The translations under genes and the position numbers were made by a program. Below, one piece after another: positions 39,929-47,368 of a stretch of 64,000 bases of DNA (its first letter is position 1; each line of letters starts with the position of its first letter). A model generated the notes under the pieces. It searched no databases, was not told the DNA's origin, and saw nothing but the letters and a program-made list of their open reading frames with translations. The stretch comes from Kiloniella spongiae. Its GTDB lineage: Bacteria; Pseudomonadota; Alphaproteobacteria; Kiloniellales; Kiloniellaceae. The stretch spans positions 1-64,000 of the forward strand of contig NZ_LAQL01000007.1 in the NCBI RefSeq assembly GCF_001026905.1, read 5' to 3'.

Positions 39929-41062
39929 TCAATCCTTTAGGGATGGCTTTCCCGAAGGCTCTTGGGGTGGGGCCGTAATAGTTTTCCTCTTAATCAAGGA
40001 GACAGGAATTATTTTGCGTGTCCGTTCAGAGGTACTGTCAATCTTATCTATGCATTCTGCGACAGCTTTTGCCAGGTCGTTGGGGCATTGTTTAATTGTA
40101 GTTAAGTCGTAAGTTGGGCGCGCAGAAAGGGGCAGGTCATCAAACCCGATTACGGACACATCATCAGGAATTTTTTTACCCATTTCATAGCGTGCGGCAT
40201 CCATAAAGCCAAAGGCGATATTGTCGGTTGCACAGAAAAATCCAGTTGGATGATCTGGTTGAGATAGTGTTTTAAGGGCAGCCTTAAACCCGGCTTCATA
40301 TCCTGTCTCGTCGACGTTTATTTTTTCGAGAGTTACGTCGCCTGTACTTGTTTTCAGTGCAAGTGTTTGTTCGAAAAAATCACGTCTGGACACGCCGCTG
40401 AAGGTGCTGAAGCTGCTGTTAATAAAAGCAAGCTTCTTGTGTCCGGCATCTATGAGGGCCTGTGCTGCTAGCATAGCGCCTTTTTGATTGTCGCAATTTA
40501 TCAGGTTTGCCTGATCTAGCTGTCCGGCTCTGTTTAGCAAGATAACAGGTATGTCCCGGTTTATAAATTTGGCGCCAATAGAAGAAGAGGGACTTCCCGA
40601 TGTGATGACAATGCTTTTGACTTGGTACTGGGCAAGCTTCTTTATGGATATATCAAGCTGTGTTTCATTAGACGCATCCAGCAAAATGGGATGCAAACCC
40701 ATTTTTTGGAGCGTTGAAATCAGCTGGTCCACAAGAATAACGGCAAAGGGGTCATGCAGGCCAGAAGAGACCAAGCCGACCAAATCGCTTTCCTTGGTGC
40801 TCATTGACCGTGCAAGCTTATTGACTTGATATCCCAGTTGATCCGAGATTTCTAATACCCGCTTACGTGTGTTATCGGATATTCGACTATCTTTTTTGAA
40901 GCAGCGTGAAACTGTCGAGCGCGATACACCGGCCAGCCTTGCTACATCGGCAGAGGTGATATTTTGTGTTTTTATACCGGGTCCTGATTTGGTCATAGGT
41001 GTTTTATCTACATGCTTTTTGGGTTTTGCGCAAACGTGTGCATAGGCTTGAGTTGTTATCAT
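39929..41062 (-). CDS. LacI/GalR-family transcriptional regulator
   Basis: 377 residues. The helix-turn-helix is TSADVARLAGVSRSTVSRCF, followed by the hinge and LGYQVNKLARSMSTKESDLVGL; the remainder is a periplasmic-binding-protein-like effector domain (FFCATDNIAFGFMDAARYEMG, VSVIGFDDLPLSARPTYDLTTIKQ). ATG 41062 has a good ribosome binding site (AAAGGA), but the HTH then starts unusually far in (about residue 37); ATG 40996 fits the family better but has a weak site. An operator copy at 41026-41045 lies inside or just before the coding region depending on the start. It likely controls the adjacent ABC transporter and itself. Confidence 0.9.
   Translation of the reverse strand: MITTQAYAHVCAKPKKHVDKTPMTKSGPGIKTQNITSADVARLAGVSRSTVSRCFKKDSRISDNTRKRVLEISDQLGYQVNKLARSMSTKESDLVGLVSSGLHDPFAVILVDQLISTLQKMGLHPILLDASNETQLDISIKKLAQYQVKSIVITSGSPSSSIGAKFINRDIPVILLNRAGQLDQANLINCDNQKGAMLAAQALIDAGHKKLAFINSSFSTFSGVSRRDFFEQTLALKTSTGDVTLEKINVDETGYEAGFKAALKTLSQPDHPTGFFCATDNIAFGFMDAARYEMGKKIPDDVSVIGFDDLPLSARPTYDLTTIKQCPNDLAKAVAECIDKIDSTSERTRKIIPVSLIKRKTITAPPQEPSGKPSLKD
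41026..41045. promoter_or_regulatory. Second LacI-type operator, at the LacI gene start
   Basis: TTGCGCAAACGTGTGCATAG contains GCAAACGTGTGC (41030-41041), the exact inverse of the core of the operator at 39770-39789. It implies autoregulation. If translation starts at 41062 the site is inside codons 6-13; if it starts at 40996 it is in the leader. Confidence 0.7.
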
Positions 41063-41076
41063 CTATTCCTTTTATA

Positions 41077-41089
41077 GAATTTATATTCC
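41077..41089. promoter_or_regulatory. RpiR-type dyad between LacI and RpiR genes
   Basis: GAATTTATATTCC has the form GAAT-N4-ATTCC. The same form, GAATATGTATTCC, occurs at 33365-33377 upstream of iolG. It is probably a binding site of the RpiR protein encoded just downstream; this is based on two sites only. Confidence 0.5.
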
Positions 41090-41137
41090 ATTTGCGTGTC
41101 AGTCTGTTATGAATAATGGAAAACGAAAGGCTATTTG

Positions 41138-41965
41138 ATGATTGCGCCCGGTACCTATGATGCTTTACGGAATGAGTTGGCGACACGCCACGATGAACTA
41201 AGTAAGCGTCTCAAACAGATCGCAGAGTATGCGCTGGAAAATCCAAATGATATGGCGCTGGAAACTGTTTCTGCGATTGCCGCGCGTGCAAAGGTTCAGC
41301 CTTCAAGTCTTATCCGTTTTGCTAAGGCCTTTGGGTACACGGGTTTTAGTGAAATGCAGAAGGTGTTTCGTTCGCACCTTGTCGAGAATGGCTCTAACTA
41401 TAAAGAACGTATTCGATCATTAAGTCGGGATAATGCTCGTCAATCCAATAGCTCCAGTGTGGTCTTGGATGATTTTATTGATGGAGGTATCGCTGCGTTG
41501 AACAACCTGCGTCACGTAGTGAGTCCCGAAAAGCTCGAACAGGCCGTTGAGACTCTGGCGAATGCTGATGTGATATATCTGACAGCACAAAAAAGGGCTT
41601 TTCCTATTGCAAGTTATTTGGCCTATGCTCTGGCACAACTGGATAAGCGCTGTGTTCTGATAGATGGGAATGGGGGGATGTTTTTTGAGCAGGCGCGTTC
41701 TATCCGTAAGGGGGATGTATTGCTCGCGATTAGCTTTAAAAGCTATGCCTCTGAAGTTGTTCAGCTCGTCAAGGAAACGAAAAACAAAGATATACCTATC
41801 GTTTCAATCAGCGATGGTGTTTTAAGTCCTTTAGCACAGCATTCGGATGTGTGTTTGGAGGTCGAAGAGGTTGAAGTGCACGCTTTCCGTTCTCTTGCTG
41901 CAAGTATGACACTGGCTCTGACGCTGGTAGTTGCCTTGGGACGTGCTTTGGATCAGGAAAGTTGA
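41138..41965 (+). CDS. RpiR-family regulator, IolR-like
   Basis: 275 residues. The N-terminal HTH_6 domain (LATRHDELSKRLKQIAEYAL, ETVSAIAARAKVQPSSLIRFAKAFGYTGFSEMQKVF) is followed by a SIS sugar-phosphate-binding domain (ADVIYLTAQKRAFPIASYLAYAL, GDVLLAISFKSYASEVVQLV). RpiR-type IolR proteins control inositol catabolism in Sinorhizobium and Salmonella, and shared dyads at 33365 and 41077 support the same role. I chose ATG 41138, where AAAGG lies 8 bases upstream, over TTG 41135. Confidence 0.88.
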   Translation: MIAPGTYDALRNELATRHDELSKRLKQIAEYALENPNDMALETVSAIAARAKVQPSSLIRFAKAFGYTGFSEMQKVFRSHLVENGSNYKERIRSLSRDNARQSNSSSVVLDDFIDGGIAALNNLRHVVSPEKLEQAVETLANADVIYLTAQKRAFPIASYLAYALAQLDKRCVLIDGNGGMFFEQARSIRKGDVLLAISFKSYASEVVQLVKETKNKDIPIVSISDGVLSPLAQHSDVCLEVEEVEVHAFRSLAASMTLALTLVVALGRALDQES

Positions 41966-42012
41966 TGGTGTGATTATTTGCTTAGGTGGCATGCTTGGCG
42001 AGGGTAAGTAAA

Positions 42013-42046
42013 ACTAACGCCCTGAAATTATTCTCAGGGCATTAGT
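42013..42046. terminator. Hairpin between RpiR gene and lipoprotein operon
   Basis: ACTAACGCCCTGA at 42013-42025 pairs with TCAGGGCATTAGT at 42034-42046 with one mismatch. It lies between convergent genes and probably terminates one or both transcripts, although there is no long T-run. Confidence 0.55.
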
Positions 42047-42100
42047 CATAGAGTTATCGTAAGCTTGCAAAATCTGCATCGGGCAGCACGAAAAGATTAT

Positions 42101-42781
42101 TTATTGAACGGGAGTTGGGGGCGTTTCTTCTTCTGGCAATCCATAATCTTTATGGTATGGACCGGGAAGTAGGCCTCGGTTCTGCTCGTTCACAGCAAAG
42201 TAGTTTGCTCTTCGGCTTAGAGGGATGTAGTTCGGTGATGCTTTTTCTATCGCAGAAGCAACAACTTGAACAATCAATCCGGCAAGTCCTCCGCCAGAAT
42301 TCCCGTCATTTGGGGAGTATGATATTGTTGATGCGCTGTCCCATATGGTCTCGCCTGTTTCACCACTTTTTAGGATGTAAGAAAAACTGACGGTGGTTCT
42401 GGCGTCCAGAACAATGTATTGGGATGTCCATTCATCAATGGAGATGTAAAGGACGGAATCTGCACCAAAAAGTTCTGCAAGAACGGTTGGGTCGGAGTTA
42501 TAAACGAGATCCGCATCAGACATTCCTTCTTCTTCCATGACCCGTTTAACAAGGTTCACAGGAAAGACATAGTAACCTTTTTCTGCAACTGGCTTGCTGA
42601 TGGTCGATAGGAAATAATGCGGGGCTTCGACTTCGACACTTTTGTTTATTGGCATTACAACAAGAACTGAATGAGGGTCTTCTGTGCGCAGTTTTGTGTA
42701 ATTGTAGGGTTCTGCCGTATGCTGGCAAGCGCCAAGCGTCAACAGTATAAGGGCGGATATTATTAGTTTTGGGAAATTCAT
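42101..42781 (-). CDS. DUF799 (GNA1162-like) lipoprotein
   Basis: 226 residues. The lipobox LILLTLGAC places the lipidated cysteine near residue 19. The body matches DUF799: DPHSVLVVMPINKSVEVEAPHYFLSTISKPVAEKGYYVFPV and LVYNSDPTVLAELFGADSVLYISIDEW. Members such as Neisseria GNA1162 form outer-membrane lipoprotein complexes together with CsgG-like and DUF4810 proteins. It is the last gene of the operon and overlaps the DUF4810 gene by 4 bases. Confidence 0.9.
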   Translation of the reverse strand: MNFPKLIISALILLTLGACQHTAEPYNYTKLRTEDPHSVLVVMPINKSVEVEAPHYFLSTISKPVAEKGYYVFPVNLVKRVMEEEGMSDADLVYNSDPTVLAELFGADSVLYISIDEWTSQYIVLDARTTVSFSYILKSGETGETIWDSASTISYSPNDGNSGGGLAGLIVQVVASAIEKASPNYIPLSRRANYFAVNEQNRGLLPGPYHKDYGLPEEETPPTPVQ

Positions 42782-43134
42782 TGTTTTTTGACCTCGGCTT
42801 CAGCAACCTTAATCATCGCCTGCATTAATGTTGCTGACTCTGGCCAGGCGTCGCGCTCTTTTTTAAAGTATAAAATACTGTCTTTCGCGTTACCGCTCTC
42901 TAATAAAAGATACCCGTACTCGGCGTAAATGCCTGGTGGTACTAACCCCTTTTCTTCTCCTTTGGTGATTGTTTCACTCAGATTTTCAACAAGAATAGTT
43001 CCTTTGTCGCTATCTCGATAATAGGTCAGAAGGTCTTGTTCGTAACTTCCCCAGTGATATTTGTCTTGCACCATGCAGCCTGATAGCAGGGCAGCCGTCA
43101 GTGCAGCAGTCCCCATGCGGACGACAGTTCGCAT
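42778..43134 (-). CDS. DUF4810 lipoprotein
   Basis: 118 residues. The lipobox LLSGCMVQ gives a lipidated cysteine near residue 20. YHWGSYEQDLLTYYRDSDKG and VPPGIYAEYGYLLLESGNAKDSILYFKKERDAWPES, with a TPR-like helical pattern, are typical of DUF4810. The protein lies between the PEGA-like lipoprotein and the DUF799 protein, in the usual conserved trio with a CsgG homologue. Confidence 0.9.
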   Translation of the reverse strand: MRTVVRMGTAALTAALLSGCMVQDKYHWGSYEQDLLTYYRDSDKGTILVENLSETITKGEEKGLVPPGIYAEYGYLLLESGNAKDSILYFKKERDAWPESATLMQAMIKVAEAEVKKQ

Positions 43135-43157
43135 TGTTGTATTCCCCCAAATAAAAA

Positions 43158-43454
43158 TTATGGTCGTAAAATTGTGACGGATGGACCGTTCAGGTATATA
43201 TTCTGCGAGAGAATTTCTTGGCCGTTGTGGACAAGTTTGACTTTATGGCTGCCGTTAACAAGTGTCAGGCTACGTGTCTTTCCATCAAAATCTCCAGCAA
43301 GACCCATGTTTAATCCATCAATGATAATTTCTGCATCTTTGGGGACGTTGGAAAAGCCAATGCTTGGGCGTTCATCTAAAGTCCTCGTTGTTTCTGCTGT
43401 TGAGCACGCGCTGAGGAGGAAAATTGAGGCAACGAATAATAAGATTTTTGACAT
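43158..43454 (-). CDS. Small PEGA-like lipoprotein
   Basis: 98 residues. The lipobox is IFLLSACST (cysteine near residue 17). The rest has one PEGA-like repeat: IGFSNVPKDAEIIIDGLNMG followed by LTLVNGSHKVKLVHNGQEIL, the pattern of a short beta-sandwich surface domain. It overlaps the CsgG-like gene (TAATG) and sits between it and the DUF4810 gene, a position where the standard trio has no gene. The function is unknown; a structural or cell-wall-binding part of the lipoprotein complex is possible. Confidence 0.8.
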   Translation of the reverse strand: MSKILLFVASIFLLSACSTAETTRTLDERPSIGFSNVPKDAEIIIDGLNMGLAGDFDGKTRSLTLVNGSHKVKLVHNGQEILSQNIYLNGPSVTILRP

Positions 43455-44419
43455 TAGTTAGCACCTTCGGCGATGAAATACTCCGATACGCTACTGTTTT
43501 CCATTGTACCAGAGGTGATTTGTGTGACTGAGCCTTCATTGGTTTCGTCTGTGCCAAAGAAACTTAGAATTTTTAGGCTTCCGATTTTTTGAGCCGGTAA
43601 TTCGATATCAAAACCACTTTGAGCACTTCGGATGGTGTCGCCTGCTTTCATAATATCGAGAGTATCGCCAATAGATAACCCCTGGCTTTGTCCCCCACTA
43701 ATAAAGACCGTCGAACCTTCTCTTTTTAGTATATCTGTGCGCCAAGGACGTTCATCAAGTTTGCGAACAATTTCGTTCATGACTGATGACACTGCAGCAG
43801 CAATTGCTTTGTCGTTTAGAGTTGCGTCATATTCTGATCTATTGCCAAAGCCTGCGACACTATTTGCTTCATTGCTTGCCTCGCCTGCACCGTTGGCGGA
43901 AAAGAAAATGTGCCCGGTTTTACTGTCGACCAATCGAATTTCGACTTTTGCTCTGGCAACTTGTTTTTTTGTTGAGCTTAAAAATCCGCTTTTTCCAACG
44001 GTTTTTCGGCCAAACTCGGTAACCGAGCCAACAATAAGTGTATCGACGCCAATCAAGTTTGATGCTTGCGTGTATTCTTGTTCTTTTTTGATTTTTTCGA
44101 TGTCGGGACGTTCGAACACCAGAAACTTCCCTGATTCCACCAGTCTTGATGACAGCATATCTGTGGCTTGCTTGCCCAAAGGATCATTCTCACCGTCTCT
44201 CAAGAATGTTTTCCCGTAACGTGTTTCATTGGAAAAGCGCGCAATTGCAACTTTGCGTTTTAGTCTGGTGACCTCTGGCGTTGCAAAGGCTTGTTTTTGG
44301 GCTTCTTCCTGTTGAGCCTGAGATACAGGGGCTTCGACAGGTTTTGCGACTTTGTCTGGAACGGCACATGCTGAAAGTGTAAGCGCTGAAATTCCTGCGA
44401 GAATAATTTTTTTGATCAT
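43454..44419 (-). CDS. CsgG/HfaB-family outer-membrane lipoprotein
   Basis: 321 residues. Lipobox SALTLSACAVPDK (cysteine near residue 18). The CsgG domain follows: KRKVAIARFSNETRYGKTF, ATDMLSSRLVESGKFLVFERPDIEKIKKEQ, GVDTLIVGSVTEFG, AKVEIRLVDSKTGHIFFSANGAGEAS. The C-terminal part from about 225 is an extra domain (TVFISGGQSQGLSIGDTLDIMKAG...). CsgG forms the curli secretion pore; homologues in this trio act in other outer-membrane assemblies. It is the first gene of the four-lipoprotein operon. Confidence 0.9.
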   Translation of the reverse strand: MIKKIILAGISALTLSACAVPDKVAKPVEAPVSQAQQEEAQKQAFATPEVTRLKRKVAIARFSNETRYGKTFLRDGENDPLGKQATDMLSSRLVESGKFLVFERPDIEKIKKEQEYTQASNLIGVDTLIVGSVTEFGRKTVGKSGFLSSTKKQVARAKVEIRLVDSKTGHIFFSANGAGEASNEANSVAGFGNRSEYDATLNDKAIAAAVSSVMNEIVRKLDERPWRTDILKREGSTVFISGGQSQGLSIGDTLDIMKAGDTIRSAQSGFDIELPAQKIGSLKILSFFGTDETNEGSVTQITSGTMENSSVSEYFIAEGAN

Positions 44420-44590
44420 TTAAGTGGCCAATTTATCAAGGTTCTCTATTATACGATCAATATTTTGCAAATAATTTAGGTTGCATAGCATTGATGAGCT
44501 TTGTGGATTTTCTACTTAAAAACGAAATTGGCAAGAGTAAAGTGTTAATTATGCTTGGTTTCAACTTGTAGTGTAATTGTGTTGAGTAGA

Positions 44591-44626
44591 AAAAATCCCT
44601 TTAGGTGGGTTCCTAAAGGGATTTTT
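44591..44626. terminator. Bidirectional terminator
   Basis: A 15-bp stem (AAAAATCCCTTTAGG at 44591-44605 and its complement at 44612-44626) with a 6-base loop, A-run before and T-run after. It lies between the pspC end (minus strand) and the lipoprotein operon start, so it serves mainly to end the psp transcript. Confidence 0.85.
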
Positions 44627-44652
44627 TTGATCGGATGTATTCTAGGGGGATT

Positions 44653-45135
44653 TTATTTGTCGTCTTTCTTCATCTTCTGAAATTCTTTGTTGAGTTTGTA
44701 TTCTTCAGAAGAAACATGTTTTTCCATGTCTGCTGTTCGACGTTCTAGGTCTTCGAACTCTCGGCAAAGCTCAGAAAAGTCCAGATTGTCATCTCGACTA
44801 TACTCATGGGATGATGGTTGTTCAGCGCCAGCATAGGCGTATTGTGTCTGATATTTTTCAGTATGATTGCCATTTGCCCAGTTTTTCGCTTTGCTGGCCA
44901 TTCTGTTGAATTTTCTCTCTAGGCGGCCAGGGTTATTTACCCAGTAGAGGGAGAGAAAAAAAACGATTAAGGTCAGAACAAAGTTTATAAAAAGACCAAT
45001 AATAAAGGCGGCCAACACGAGTTTCCGTGGTACGCCAAAGCGATCTGCAATGGCGCGGGTTACCCGTTTGATGGGGCCTTGATGATGATAGGCCTGATAG
45101 CTATGACAGCCTGATTTTTTTCTTTGATTGTGCAT
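44653..45135 (-). CDS. pspC: Phage shock protein C
   Basis: 160 residues. The PspC domain is IKRVTRAIADRFGVPRKLVLAAFIIG followed by FVLTLIVFFLSLYWVN, a membrane segment (about residues 38-70). The rest is a hydrophilic, charged tail with a predicted helical end (FEDLERRTADMEKHVSSEEYKLNKEFQ). It senses membrane stress together with PspB and releases PspA from PspF. It is the third gene of the operon starting at 46187. Confidence 0.9.
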   Translation of the reverse strand: MHNQRKKSGCHSYQAYHHQGPIKRVTRAIADRFGVPRKLVLAAFIIGLFINFVLTLIVFFLSLYWVNNPGRLERKFNRMASKAKNWANGNHTEKYQTQYAYAGAEQPSSHEYSRDDNLDFSELCREFEDLERRTADMEKHVSSEEYKLNKEFQKMKKDDK

Positions 45136-45213
45136 TTGAATAATCCCGTTCTCTTCTGGTCGCTGTTCTGATTGGGTGAGTGTGTCGTTGGCGCTTGTTT
45201 GCAGGCTTGGTGG

Positions 45214-45441
45214 TCAATCCTGTTCAAGTACCTTCTCAAGTGTGGCAACGCGATCTGCCAATTTTCTTGCAACGTCACGCATCTTTAAAAGCTCTTCTTT
45301 GGGGACAGCAACCATACCATTTCCCAGATCTTGTTTTTTCATCGTTTTCCACTTTGTTATGTAATGGAAAATGATCCAGAGCGGGGCAACGATAGATAAA
45401 AACACTACCAAGGGGACGAAGAAAGCTACAGCGAAGCTCAT
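45214..45441 (-). CDS. pspB: Phage shock protein B
   Basis: 75 residues, exactly the family length. One N-terminal membrane segment (AVAFFVPLVVFLSIVAPLWIIFHY) is followed by a coiled-coil tail (KEELLKMRDVARKLADRVATLEKVL). It works with PspC as the membrane sensor of the phage-shock response. Confidence 0.92.
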   Translation of the reverse strand: MSFAVAFFVPLVVFLSIVAPLWIIFHYITKWKTMKKQDLGNGMVAVPKEELLKMRDVARKLADRVATLEKVLEQD

Positions 45442-45518
45442 TGTTTTAATTTCTTTCTCAGTTCAAAATCTGTTTGTTCTAAATCCCGGCCGCTCTGGAC
45501 CGTTGCAGGCTAGGGGCA

Positions 45519-46187
45519 TTATTTCTTGGACTTTGACATTTTTGCCTTTAATGCTGCAAGTTCGTCAGCGATTTCTGCTTCGGCTTCCAGTTCCGAGAAC
45601 TCATCGTTTAGCGTTTTTGTGCGACCAAGGTCGTATGAATCAGCTTCCGCGTCCAGTTCAGTAATTTTACGCTCTAGATTGTCGTAACGAGCCAGGGCGT
45701 CATCAACGCGGCCATCGTAAGTTGTCTTACGAAGTTTTACTCTTTTTTCTGCTGTGTTTAAACGAATTTCCATAGACTTCTTCTTGGCCTTGGCTTCGTC
45801 CAGCTTTGCCTGAAGTTTTGAAAGGTCGTCGCTGGATTTCGCGAGGCTTTCTTCGATGTAGCCAAGTTCTGTTTGAAGGGCGTCAATCTGCTCCTCAATC
45901 TTTCTTTTTGCCAAGAGAGCGCCTTTAGCGAGGTCGTCGCGTCCTTTGGATAGTGCAAATTCAGCTTTAGCTGCCCACTCAGTTTGGGATGTCTCAAGTG
46001 CCGTGAGCTTTCTCTCAATATCTTTTTTGTCGGCAATAGCCTTTACAGAAGATGAGCGTACCTCGATCAAGGTGTCTTCCATTTCCTGAATCATAAGGCG
46101 GGCCATTTTTTCCGGTTCTTCCGCACGGTCCAACAGTGAATTTATGTTGGAATTAACAATGTCGGTCAGACGGGAAAAGATACTCAT
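45519..46187 (-). CDS. pspA: Phage shock protein A
   Basis: 222 residues, the expected length. The N-terminal amphipathic helix IFSRLTDIVNSNINSLLDRAEEP and PEKMARLMIQEMEDTLIEVRSSS are PspA/IM30 signatures, followed by long coiled coils. It stabilises the inner membrane as an oligomer and inhibits the activator PspF under normal conditions. It is the first gene of pspA-B-C, with a sigma-54 promoter at 46227-46243. Confidence 0.94.
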   Translation of the reverse strand: MSIFSRLTDIVNSNINSLLDRAEEPEKMARLMIQEMEDTLIEVRSSSVKAIADKKDIERKLTALETSQTEWAAKAEFALSKGRDDLAKGALLAKRKIEEQIDALQTELGYIEESLAKSSDDLSKLQAKLDEAKAKKKSMEIRLNTAEKRVKLRKTTYDGRVDDALARYDNLERKITELDAEADSYDLGRTKTLNDEFSELEAEAEIADELAALKAKMSKSKK

Positions 46188-46226
46188 AACAATTTCCTTT
46201 CGAGGAGTAAGAATACTTCGATAGAT

Positions 46227-46243
46227 TGCATGAGGTGTGCCAA
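46227..46243 (-). promoter_or_regulatory. Sigma-54 promoter of pspABC
   Basis: On the minus strand, TTGGCACACCTCATGCA has the -24 TGGCAC and -12 TGCA elements at the exact spacing of the sigma-54 consensus (TGGCACnnnnnnTGCA). The -12 element is about 40 bases before the pspA start. PspF encoded divergently is the expected activator. The AT-rich sequence further upstream would hold its binding sites. Confidence 0.85.
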
Positions 46244-46318
46244 CTTTATAAAATGTTTTAAAACAATAGCTTATAATAATAGGTTGAAAATTTCATTATT
46301 AAAACCGATATTAATTAG

Positions 46319-46344
46319 CGAAAATAGATAACGAAAATAGATAA
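46319..46344. repeat. 13-bp perfect tandem repeat just before pspF
   Basis: CGAAAATAGATAA occurs twice in direct tandem (46319-46331 and 46332-46344), ending 4 bases before the pspF ATG. No Shine-Dalgarno sequence is visible between the repeat and the start. Confidence 0.85.
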
Positions 46345-46348
46345 TACT

Positions 46349-47344
46349 ATGGATGCACTTGTTAACATTATTGGGGAAGATCCACATTTTTTGGATGTGG
46401 TTGAAAAGAGCTCTCAACTTGCTCTGATTGATAAGCCTTGCCTTGTGGTGGGGGAGCGGGGGACAGGCAAAGAACTCTTTACGTCTCGCTTGCACTATTT
46501 GTCTCGGCGTTGGGATGGTCCTTTGGTCAAAATCAACTGTGCGGCTTTAACGGATAGTTTGTTGGAAAGTGAGTTGTTTGGGCACGAACGTGGGGCTTTT
46601 ACAGGAGCGCAGAGAACACATATCGGCCGGTTTGAGCGTGCAGATGGTGGTACTTTGATATTGGATGAGATCGCAACGGCATCCAGTGCAGTTCAGGAAA
46701 AAGTTCTCCGTGTTATTGAGTATGGGGAATTTGAACGGGTTGGCGGCAGCGAAACACTTCATGTGGATGTACGGGTTATTGGGGCTGCTAACGTAGATCT
46801 GCCTGCTCTTGCTGCTGAAGGAGGCTTTCGGGCTGATTTACTGGATCGCTTGGCCTTTGATGTCCTCACGCTGCCACCTTTAAGGGTGAGGCCGCGAGAT
46901 ATTCTGACACTTGCGCATCACTTTGCATTGGAAGTCACGCGGGAAGTGGGGCGCGACCTTTTTACCGGATTTTCAGGACGAGCGCGAAAACAGTTGGTTG
47001 AGTATGCCTGGCCGGGTAATGTCAGGGAACTTAAAAACGCAGTTGAACGGACAATCTGTAGATGGCCTACCTCGGATGCAGCAATTGATGAAATCTATAT
47101 AGACCCCTTCGCCAGTCCCTGGCGGTTTGGCTCGTTAGAAAAGAAAAAAGAAGATGCTGTTCAGGTTGAACGTGAAGTTGTTGATGACTTTGCCGAAGCT
47201 GTTGCGGGCTTTGAGCGTACAATTCTCACGCAAACTTTGGAGAGGCATCAGTTTAACCAAACTGACGCAGCGCAGGCCTTGTCGTTGAGCTATCACCAAT
47301 TTCGGAGACTTCTAAAGAAGTATGATGTGTCTGTGCGGTCTTAG
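46349..47344 (+). CDS. pspF: Sigma-54-dependent activator of the psp operon
   Basis: 331 residues, close to E. coli PspF (325). Walker A is VVGERGTGKELF; GAFTGA (the sigma-54 contact loop) is in FGHERGAFTGAQRTH; Walker B is GGTLILDEIA. The arginine fingers and the C-terminal Fis-type HTH (NQTDAAQALSLSYHQFRRLLKKY) are present. As in all PspF proteins there is no N-terminal receiver domain, since PspA itself is the negative regulator. The start aligns with the E. coli protein. It lacks a visible ribosome binding site and is preceded by a tandem repeat. Confidence 0.94.
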   Translation: MDALVNIIGEDPHFLDVVEKSSQLALIDKPCLVVGERGTGKELFTSRLHYLSRRWDGPLVKINCAALTDSLLESELFGHERGAFTGAQRTHIGRFERADGGTLILDEIATASSAVQEKVLRVIEYGEFERVGGSETLHVDVRVIGAANVDLPALAAEGGFRADLLDRLAFDVLTLPPLRVRPRDILTLAHHFALEVTREVGRDLFTGFSGRARKQLVEYAWPGNVRELKNAVERTICRWPTSDAAIDEIYIDPFASPWRFGSLEKKKEDAVQVEREVVDDFAEAVAGFERTILTQTLERHQFNQTDAAQALSLSYHQFRRLLKKYDVSVRS

Positions 47345-47368
47345 TCCGAGAACGCACATTTTCAGGAT

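Noticed and set aside
43632-44219. 195-codon plus-strand frame antisense to the CsgG-like gene
   Set aside because: The CsgG-domain protein on the other strand is unmistakable, and the plus frame matches no family pattern.
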